Below the pieces are notes generated by a model. The model had not been told where the DNA came from. It ran no database searches and saw only the letters and a list, made by a program, of their open reading frames with translations. From Chionis minor (lineage: Eukaryota; Chordata; Aves; Charadriiformes; Chionididae), in the NCBI GenBank assembly GCA_013398295.1, contig VZSF01011141.1:646741-710740 (forward strand): a stretch of DNA of 64,000 bases, written 5' to 3'. Shown here piece after piece: positions 56,423 through 64,000 of this stretch (its first letter is position 1; each line of letters begins with the position of its first letter). The position numbers and the translations under genes were made by a program.

Positions 56423-59400
56423 TGTCACCAATGTTGTTGGTCACCTTTTCTACAAGGTGTCCTTCTTTCATCTTCCTGGTATCGTCGAGTGGCAGGCTGT
56501 AGGTTAAATCCAGGTGGTGAGAAGATGCTGTCCACACAGTGACCCAGCAATGCTGATGAGGGCAGGGGAGGACAGAGAGGGAGAGTGGAAACTGCTCACC
56601 CAGCTCAGAACTGCCCCCCAGGCCTCCGGCTCTGGGAGCACAACCTTTCTGAGTCACACAGGGGAAAAGCCTGGCTGGGGTCTGTGGCTGCAGCACTCGC
56701 AGGCTCCAACTGTCTCTCACCCTGCTAATGTCAACTCTGAGGCAGTCAGGTACATACCCGTTATATCACAGAGAGATAGAAGGGGCAGAAGCTAACCAGA
56801 GCCCTCTGAAAAACAGCCAGGGAGACAGAAGTGTAGTGTGGGGACACTCCTCTCCCTGCACTCTGAGCTACTAAGGGAAAAGCCAGTAGGAACAACAGTG
56901 CCAGTTACTCACACTGACAGCCTCCAAGGTGCATACGGCCACCTCTAACTAGTGCCATATATTGCTTGCAACTCTGAACTGTAAACCCAGTTGCGATACC
57001 CTGGTGGGTTGCAACAACTGCAACTCCAAGACAGGTATTTAGCATTTGTGTACCTATACCACATTTAGGTATTTGTGTATTTAGCATGTGTGTACCTATA
57101 CCACATTTAGGTATGTGGGACATTTGGCCATGAATTCTCCCCTCCTTCCTCCACAAGAAATGGGAACATATCATTTCCTCCGTGTTGTTCAGACCCCAGA
57201 AAGCACACAAACACACACAGATTATAATGCCCACATTCTTTCCTTCACTCCAGGGAGAATGTTCTTCCCTCCATCCATCTATCACTTGGGAAAATAACGG
57301 AAGATTGGTGAGGAGGATTGTAAACATGCCCAAGTGACTTGGCAGCTGAGGTGGTGAAAAACAGATATACCACAGTAAACGTTGCTTAGTCTTGTGTGTT
57401 TAACAAGTAGAACATCTGTGTTTAGATAACATAGGCCTCTGATAGACTTAGAGGCACCCTATCGAACATGCTTGAGATTCCTGCCCTGCTGCAGGAAAGA
57501 TCAAAGCTCAGTGGTAAACTACATCTGTGCGAATCCCTGATATATAGGTGAAAACAGCAGGTTTGGTGGTCTCCTAGCATGGACCAAGCCCTGCAGTGCT
57601 TGTGTTCCCACTTGTGTGCCTCTGCCCAGGTGCTGCTTCAGGATGCCCCAGTTGGCGAGGTGATGAAAATAAATGTACTCTTTGCATTTTATCCATGATT
57701 TTGTGTTTTTTTCTGTTTCCTGCCTGTGCCAACTCACACACACTTAATTTTCTTGTGCCCCTTAAAGAGCCCTAAAGATGCCTAATCTATAGAGGAGTTT
57801 TTGTACTGAGTGGAACAATAAGCCATTATCTCCCTCAAGGTCACCAAAGGATAACAAGAAGTCCATAGCCAGCCATAAGACACATCAGTATTGCCAGATA
57901 AGTGCAATATATATTCTGTCCAGGAGATGGAAGTATGCACATCTGAAAGATTCGTATTACAGCAAAAGTGGTAATCGCAGTCGAATTATCATCTAATATT
58001 CTAGAAGTAGAATATGCAAAAATAGTTTCCCTAGCACAGTTGCAAGAAAGCAAAGCTGCGCTAAGATAAAAGTTATGTATGTGTAGAGGGGAGGTTTGCA
58101 GTTTGCATTGGCACTGAATTCTTGTGTTGAAATGGTGTAGCATACATGGGAGGTGTACGTATTTGCATGTAATGGTTAATGGAAGTGTGTGATCCTGTTT
58201 GAAAGTCCACTCCACTGCAGAGTGTGTTAATGTGAGCTCAGCATTCATGTGGGCACTCTGCGCACTCTTGGCACTACTCCACCTGCTCCACCTTTCTGTG
58301 CAGACTCCTACAAGGAGTAGCTAGTTTCTTAATCTCTGCATTTTCTCTTGGCATTACGATGTCCTTTTAGCACCCTGCAGTGTAAACGCTGGCAGACAGC
58401 CACAGGGCACGTCACGTTTAAGGCAAGGATTGCAGTTCTGTGCTAAGGAGTACTCCTAGCGCGCTTGAGGGTGGGTGAGCAGGGTGACAAGCAGAGTGCT
58501 AGAAAACGAGGAGCTGCCAGATGCAGTGCAAGAGCCCGCCTGGGCTCCAGAGGGCTGAGGGCTCCAAACGCCATCTTGGTGTTTCGCTGAGCACCCAGCC
58601 CCAGCAGAGGAACTCGGTCCTCTCAAGATTTGCTTATCTTATAAACAGCATAACACGCTGTCTATAAACTTGGATTTGGGGACAGGAAGGGTAACCACAA
58701 GCTGCTGCCACATGACATTGAAGAATCTGGATTCTCACCAGCCTGCTGTTCTGGGCAACCCATTCAGACTCACCATCTTGCTGCATATATTTAAAAATCC
58801 TTTAGTTACAGCTACTACTCTCTATGCTCTACATTCAATTCCTTGACTCCCTGACTGTCCCCCTTTTCCAGGGTGGCAGCCTTCCTCTTTTTTTTTTCCT
58901 TGTATCATCAAAAAGGCAACTGAACTCAGGAGCTTTATCCCAAGAGTGGTACTGTAGCAAGGATATAATGGTTCACTCTGTCTCAGCCATCCTCTTCCTG
59001 CTCCTTTTTGCTTTCTCTATTTCTCTCCTTGTCTTTTGCTGTGGTAACCTTTACCTTCACCCTGTGCCCACCCTGGCAACTATGACTCATCTTTTCTTCA
59101 AATTGCCAGACTCTGGCGACAGCTTAACTGAAGTGCCGAGTTGTAAGCTGTGGAGACTCAGGAACCGAGTAATGAGTAGTTCAGAGAGTGGCACAGTACA
59201 GTGAGGCAGCCAGGTAGGCAGGCAAAAGCGTCAGATATTACAAACTCCCAAGAGAAGAGGTCCCCAACACTGCTAAACTCTGAACAAATCAGTTCTGATT
59301 TGCAGTTCTGAACAATCCTTGCAAAACTTACTTCCCTCTGACATCCGCTTCTCGAAATACAAAGCACAGGCATGTGCTACGATTAGATTTGTAATGTCAC

Positions 59401-60343
59401 AAGATGGAATTATCTCATTTTCATTCCAAAACAGACATGATTTCTCAGCCCTGTGGAATGTCGAGTTGGTAGCCTTCTTGCAAGTAACACCAGTGCACAT
59501 TTCACCCCACTCTTCCTCCTAAACAATTATCTTATTCATTTCCTGGTCACACAGTCCAGAAAAAGGTTCTGCACCATAAAGATTTTTGTAGAGGGCAGGC
59601 TATTTTTACCCATTTCCTCACCCTTCCACAAAAGTCCTGCTCCCCAGCCCAGAGGGGAGAGATGTGTATTTCCAAGCCCATCCAGATAATGGTTCAGAAC
59701 AGCCAACCACATGCTGCTATTCAGGAGTGCAACGGATGTCTGTGTTGAGTCTCAAGTGCCTGGAGAAAGTATGGTGAAACCATTCCAGGGTCCTGGAAAA
59801 AGGACAAGCTATGGCATTTCAATACCAATTTGAAAAGAAGAAAGACTGATGTCATGATAACTGAACAAAAGAGTTTGCTGGTTTTTTGTTGCCTTCCACA
59901 GATTCTGCACTAGACTCTCAAAGGATGTGGTTATCATGTGGTTATATTAGAACCATTTTAAACTATTTCCAAATGCCTGTGTGCAGCCACTATGACTTCT
60001 GGCAAAAGAAATAATAGTATGATGCAAATAAGAAATGGCTAAGCCATTTCTGGATTGTAATGCAAAAGTATTTCTAAGATCTCTACAAATGTACAGAACA
60101 ATAATAAGGGATGTGTATTCCCACCTGTGCTGAGTATTTCAGAACGTACTGGAAGTCCACAAAGGAAGCTGTTCTTAAAGCAATGGTTCTTAATATGTTT
60201 TTGTCTTGTGAACATAAGCAATGGATGTAGAATCTAGTTGTAGTATTTATAAAGAGCTCAGTGCTCCAAGGCATGAAGTTTACATATGATTTAAGATCTG
60301 AAAGGAAAGATATATTTTTTTAAGTTGTGCAGACATGACATAA
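56423..60343. other. intergenic sequence, no gene recognised
   Basis: Contains a 42-bp tandem duplication (57035-57110) and short AT and T-rich runs. Open frames of 70-140 codons (for example 56905-57333 minus, 57841-58248 minus, 58824-59204 plus) have no recognisable domains. The first of these is partly produced by the tandem duplication. SLC18B1 would be expected beyond RPS12 in vertebrates, but I recognise none of its exons. Confidence 0.45.
57035..57110 (+). repeat. two-copy 42-bp tandem duplication
   Basis: GTATTTAGCATTTGTGTACC followed by TATACCACATTTAG begins at 57035 and recurs from 57077 as GTATTTAGCATGTGTGTACC with the same continuation. Only one base differs between the aligned parts, so the event is recent. 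Confidence 0.9.
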
Positions 60344-60707
60344 TGTCATGGTTTGGCTTCAGGCAGCAACAGAGAACCATGCCGCTGCTCACTCAGCCCT
60401 CAACAGTGAGGGAGATTTGCGAGAAAAAGGCAAAACTCGTGGGCTGAAATAAAAACAGTTTAACAGGGCAGCAAGAAAGTAGAAAAAAAACCCAACAACA
60501 ATAACACTGGCAGAGGAATAAACAAGGTTACTGTCCCACCGCGCACCAACCAGGACCAGGAAGCCGCAGTCCGCTTCCAAGCACCGACTTCCAAACTGCT
60601 TTGCTCTCCCAGCTAGCTGCTGCCCAAGGACTGGGCATGGTGTCATGTTGTATAGAATACCTGTGTCCCAGACAGAGATTAACCCTATCCCCACCGGAAC
60701 CAGGACA
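60344..60707 (-). repeat. 3' LTR of the ERVL-type provirus
   Basis: On the minus strand it begins TGTCCTGGTTCCGGTGGGG and ends with GCCAAACCATGACA, so the ends are TG..CA with short inverted termini (TGTC..GACA). The length is 364 bp. Internal sequence such as the complement of AACTCGTGGGCTGAAATAAA matches the LTRs of common avian ERVL elements as I remember them. The outer flank is TTATGTCATG on the minus strand. The target-site duplication cannot be tested because the other LTR is outside the window. Confidence 0.8.
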
Positions 60708-60730
60708 TTATCCACCCCTTATTCCATACT
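60708..60730 (-). other. polypurine tract of the provirus
   Basis: Directly upstream of the LTR on the minus strand is GGAATAAGGGGTGGATAA, a purine-rich stretch in the position where plus-strand DNA synthesis is primed in retroviruses. A few pyrimidines interrupt it, as expected in an old copy. Confidence 0.6.
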
Positions 60731-61168
60731 GTCATGCCCAGATCTTACAGTTTCCAGTTAATGATTGCTACTTTTCCCTGCCTTATATATATATACATAC
60801 TCATACAGATCTAATTCCCTTAGTCTATCCGCCATCCCTCTAAAAATGTCCACTGAGTGCATGTAATACATGACTTTGGGCTCCATCTGTTAGAACAGTC
60901 TCTCAGTGCAGGTGAAATAATGCGCGTTGCTAGACTGCTACATACCATCTCCGGAGCTTGTGGTTGATGTATCTGGTGTGATCCATGCCCACAGTCCACA
61001 GACTGAAGATGTCAGTCTCAAAGAAGCTACTTGGGCGCCAGCTACTGAAGTCAACTCTGACCCTATCGCCACTCCACTTTGCTAAAATTCATCGAAGTCC
61101 ATCTGCCATTGGTTTAGGTAATTCTTACCATAGTACAATTGATAGCAATTAAAATCATATAATTTGTT

Positions 61169-62060
61169 TTATTGGCTGTTCTCACCCAAAATCAAATTCC
61201 CATGAGGTATGCACTGGACCTCCCCATCCTTTTGCATCACCCACCAAGTGCACCCAGGTCCTTAAGCAAAAGCAATCCCTCCGATAGGTTTGCCTTTGCC
61301 TGAGGCAGGACTAACTCAGACTGTCTTCCCCAGCATATTCTTCATGTGCACTACAGGGACTTTGTCCCCTTCTACAGTACGTGGAAATTTTGATTGGGCA
61401 GGACCAGCTCGATTGGCAGATCCCCTGGTGTTGACTAGCCAAGTAGCCTTTGCTAAATCTATATCCCAATGTTTGAAGGTCCCACCACCCATGGCTCTCA
61501 GTGTAGTTTTCAACAGTCCATTATATCATTCTGTCTTCCCAGAGGCTGGTGCATGATAGGGAATGTGATATACCCACTCAATGCCATGCTCTTTGGCCCA
61601 AGTATCTATAAGGCTGTTTCAGAAATGAGTCCCATTGTGTGACTCCATTCTCTCTGGGGTGCCATGTCACCATAAGACTTGTTTTTCAGGGCCCAGGATA
61701 GTGTTCCAGGTGGTGGCATGGGGCACAGGGTATGTCTCTAGCCATCCGGTGGTTGCTTCCACCATGGTGAGCACATAACGCTTGCCTTGGCGGGTTTGTG
61801 GGAGTGTAATATCATCAACCTGCCAGGCCTCCCCATATTTGTATTTTAACCATCTTCCTCCATACCAAAGAGGCTTTAACCGCTTGGCTTGCCTGATTGC
61901 AGCACATATTTCACATTCATGGATAACTTGTGCAATAGCATCCATGGACAAATCCACCCCTCAATCACACGCCCAACTATATGTTGCATCTTTTCCTTGA
62001 TGGCCTGAAGTGTCATGGGCCCACTGAGCTAGGAATAATTCCCCTTTATATTGCCAGTCC
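61169..62060 (-). pseudogene. pol fragment: integrase, catalytic Asp changed
   Basis: Integrase resemblance on the minus strand. The zinc-binding His pair is at 62015-62017 and 62000-62002 and the CEIC pair at 61904-61915. The first catalytic Asp is in WQVDD (61814-61816). The position of the second catalytic Asp (DNG in the family) reads His-Asn-Gly at 61637-61639. The Glu is at 61529-61531, 35 residues further, keeping the D-35-E spacing. In-frame stops occur before the CEIC pair, directly after the changed site, directly after the Glu and near the C-terminus. Confidence 0.85.
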
Positions 62061-62447
62061 AGATCCACCTAAGCCACTTCAATCTGAGCAGCCCGATCTA
62101 CCTGCTGGTGGTTTTGATGTTCCTCAGTGGCCCAATTCTTGGGTACATGGGCGTCTATATGACGCACTTTCACAACCAGATTCTCTGTCTGGGCAGGAAT
62201 GTCTTGCCACAATTCAGCAGCCAGATGGGTTTACCTCTGCACTGCCAATTGTTCTGTTTCCACTGCTTTAACCACCCCTACAGAGCATTTGCCACCATCC
62301 ATGAATCAGTATAAAGTACTGGCCACTTTCCTGTTCGGCAATATTCAAAGCCAGCTGGACGGCTTTCACCTCTGCAAACCGGCTCAATTCCCCTTGTCCT
62401 TCAGTGGCTTCTGCAACTTGTTGTGTAGGACTCCACACAGCAGCCTT

Positions 62448-62980
62448 TCATTTTCGATGCTTCCCCACAATCCACCAGGACCCATCAGTAAACAAGGCAA
62501 ATTTCTTCTCATTTTCTGATATTTTATTACACAGCGGGGCCTCTTCTGCACGCATCACCTCCTCCTCTGGTGATATTCCAAAATCTTTCCCTTCTGACCA
62601 GTCCATGATCACTTCCAGAATTCCTGGACGACTAGGGTTTCCCATTCGAGTTCGCTGTGTGATTGGTGCAATCCACTTACTCCATATAGCATCAGTTGCA
62701 TGATGTGTGGAACCCTTTCTTTGAACATCCAGCCCAGCACCAGCAGTCGAGATGCCAAGAGGAGCTGCGCTTCCGCACCAACCACTTGCAAAGCAGCTCG
62801 AACCCCTTCATACGCTGCTAATGTCTCTTTCTCAGTTGGAGTATAGTGGGCTTCATATCCTCTGTATCCCCAGCTCCAAAAACCATAGGGGTCGACCTCG
62901 AGTCTCACCTCGTGCTTTCTGCCACAGGCTCCAGGTAGGACTGTTCTTCCCAGCTGTAGCGTAAAGCACATCTTTAACAT
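62448..62980 (-). pseudogene. pol fragment: RT connection and RNase H region
   Basis: Two open pieces on the minus strand in different frames. One (62609-62980) carries the connection segment with SWGYRGYEAHYTPTEKETLA. The other (62448-62645) carries the RNase H start with FTDGS, whose catalytic Asp is in the TDGS at 62478-62489. A frameshift separates them, and the C-terminal end of the first piece is out of frame. Sequence down to about 62,050 continues RNase H resemblance, with further breaks. Confidence 0.75.
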
Positions 62981-63283
62981 CTTGTCCCACCCGGACTGGC
63001 CCCAGGGCTACTGCACGAACTATTTACTGTTTCATTTGTTCGAAGGGTTGTCATTGCTCAGGGGCCCATTTAAAATCATTCTTTTTCCGTGTCACTTGAT
63101 ATAGAAGGCTCACAATCAGATTGTAATCTGGGATATGCATCCTCCAAAAACCCACAACACCCAAGAAAGCTTGTGTTTCCTTTTTCGTAGTCGGTGGAAA
63201 CACAGCTGCGATCTTCTTGATCAGTGCTGGAATCTGACGGCATCCATCTTGCCATTTTATTCCTAAAAACTGGATCTCCTGTG
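62935..63283. repeat. first copy of a perfect 349-bp duplication (assembly join)
   Basis: 349 bp identical to 63285-63633, from GTAGGACTGTTCTTCCC to GGATCTCCTGTG. It ends exactly at the N at 63284. It lies inside the ERV pol relic, which otherwise reads through once. Confidence 0.95.
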
Positions 63284-63284
63284 N
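63284..63284. other. assembly gap (single N)
   Basis: The only ambiguous base in the window, directly between two identical 349-bp blocks. Confidence 0.98.
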
Positions 63285-63633
63285 GTAGGACTGTTCTTCC
63301 CAGCTGTAGCGTAAAGCACATCTTTAACATCTTGTCCCACCCGGACTGGCCCCAGGGCTACTGCACGAACTATTTACTGTTTCATTTGTTCGAAGGGTTG
63401 TCATTGCTCAGGGGCCCATTTAAAATCATTCTTTTTCCGTGTCACTTGATATAGAAGGCTCACAATCAGATTGTAATCTGGGATATGCATCCTCCAAAAA
63501 CCCACAACACCCAAGAAAGCTTGTGTTTCCTTTTTCGTAGTCGGTGGAAACACAGCTGCGATCTTCTTGATCAGTGCTGGAATCTGACGGCATCCATCTT
63601 GCCATTTTATTCCTAAAAACTGGATCTCCTGTG
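63285..63633. repeat. second copy of the 349-bp duplication
   Basis: Identical to 62935-63283 across every line compared. The pol frame continues naturally to its right (into CAGGTCCCTTAACC), while the first copy continues naturally to its left. This is what two overlapping contig ends joined without merging would give. Confidence 0.95.
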
Positions 63634-64000
63634 CAGGTCCCTTAACCTTACTTCGCTTTATAGCGAAACCAGCTTTCAGAAGGATTTGGACTATTTTGTT
63701 CCCTTTCTCAAAAACTTCTTCTGCTGTGTTGCCCCATATGATGATGTCATCAATGTACTGCAGATGCACCGGAGCTTCACCCTGTTCCAGTGAAGTCTGG
63801 ATCAGCCCATGGCAGATGGTGGGGCTGTGTTTCCACCCCTGGGGCAATTGATTCCAGGTGTACTGGATGCCCCTCGAAGTGAAAGCAAACTGTGGCCTGC
63901 GCTCTGCTGCCAAAGGGATTGAGAAGAATGCATTGGCAATATCAGTTGTTGCATACCACTTGGCTGGCTTTGACCCAAGTTCATATTGAAGTTCTAGCAT
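63401..64000 (-). pseudogene. pol fragment: reverse transcriptase domain
   Basis: A 199-residue open stretch cut by the window edge. It contains the RT signatures TTDIANAFFSIPL (first catalytic Asp region), LPQGWKHSPTICH and the catalytic YIDD box at 63746-63757, then QFLGIKW and the connection segment with FLGVVGFWRMHIP. The catalytic residues look intact within the fragment. It ends at a premature TGA. Its right-hand part overlaps the second copy of the assembly duplication (63285-63633). Confidence 0.9.

Larger units (their letters stand above)
60344..64000 (-). mobile_element. ERVL-type endogenous retrovirus, 3' part, decayed
   Basis: A minus-strand provirus whose 3' LTR is at 60344-60707 and whose pol region extends past the right end of the window. 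The order on the minus strand is reverse transcriptase, RNase H, integrase, a 460-bp tail without an env frame, a polypurine tract and the LTR. Absence of env fits the ERVL group. The gag region, 5' LTR and primer-binding site lie outside. Several in-frame stops and shifts make it non-functional. A 350-bp excess (349-bp duplicate plus N) inflates its length in this assembly. Confidence 0.88.
61169..64000 (-). pseudogene. ERVL-type pol pseudogene (partial)
   Basis: Pol coding resemblance on the minus strand from the window edge to a TAA at 61169-61171. It is broken by frameshifts (for example in the RNase H region near 62,690-62,720) and by at least six in-frame stops. Examples are a TGA and a TAA just past the RT fragment (near 63,375-63,400), a TGA before 61957, TGA at 61619-61621, TGA at 61526-61528 and a TAA near 61,255. 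Several are TGA where CGA is likely ancestral, the usual CpG decay pattern. No protein could be made from it. Confidence 0.88.

Overview
The window looks like avian nuclear DNA. The evidence is the 5'-truncated CR1 LINEs whose 3' ends carry the bird-type octamer tail (ATTCTATG-like), a decayed ERVL-type endogenous retrovirus of the kind common in birds, AT-rich gene-poor sequence with isolated CpG islands, and a spliced RPS12 gene whose introns hold snoRNAs. One unresolved base (N at 63284) marks a contig join.

Layout. Positions 1-40.3 kb hold no gene I can recognise. They contain old interspersed-repeat relics, a few simple repeats, one CR1 3' end (18.1 kb), one unexplained 250-codon open frame (7.9-8.7 kb) and a strong ancient-repeat match (38.8-39.3 kb). 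At 40.36-40.81 kb there is a dense CpG island with no known gene, followed directly by a young-looking CR1 fragment (40.84-41.55 kb). A second, longer CR1 fragment with reverse transcriptase coding sequence lies at 45.41-46.35 kb.

The only gene I can fully support is RPS12 (ribosomal protein S12), on the minus strand from about 55,284 to about 51,400. It has six exons: a noncoding TOP first exon and five coding exons for 132 residues. Its introns hold a well-formed 133-nt H/ACA snoRNA (SNORA33-like), a well-formed C/D snoRNA and a weaker C/D candidate. This agrees with the known vertebrate arrangement in which RPS12 hosts SNORA33, SNORD100 and SNORD101. A TATA-like box sits about 30 bp before a pyrimidine-tract start, inside a CpG island of about 0.8 kb. 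From mammalian gene order I infer, without seeing those genes here, that the gene-poor left side is the RPS12-EYA4 interval.

To the right of RPS12 are another CR1 3' fragment (56.0-56.4 kb), about 4 kb without a recognised gene, and at 60,344-64,000 the 3' part of an ERVL-like provirus on the minus strand (3' LTR, polypurine tract, and a pol relic with integrase, RNase H and reverse transcriptase, running off the window). The pol relic has several in-frame stops and a changed integrase catalytic residue. A perfect 349-bp duplication either side of the N is almost certainly an assembly error.

I found no previously undescribed biological system. The items most worth a second look are the assembly duplication, the orphan CpG island fused to CR1 coding sequence, the intronic snoRNAs and the long unexplained open frame.
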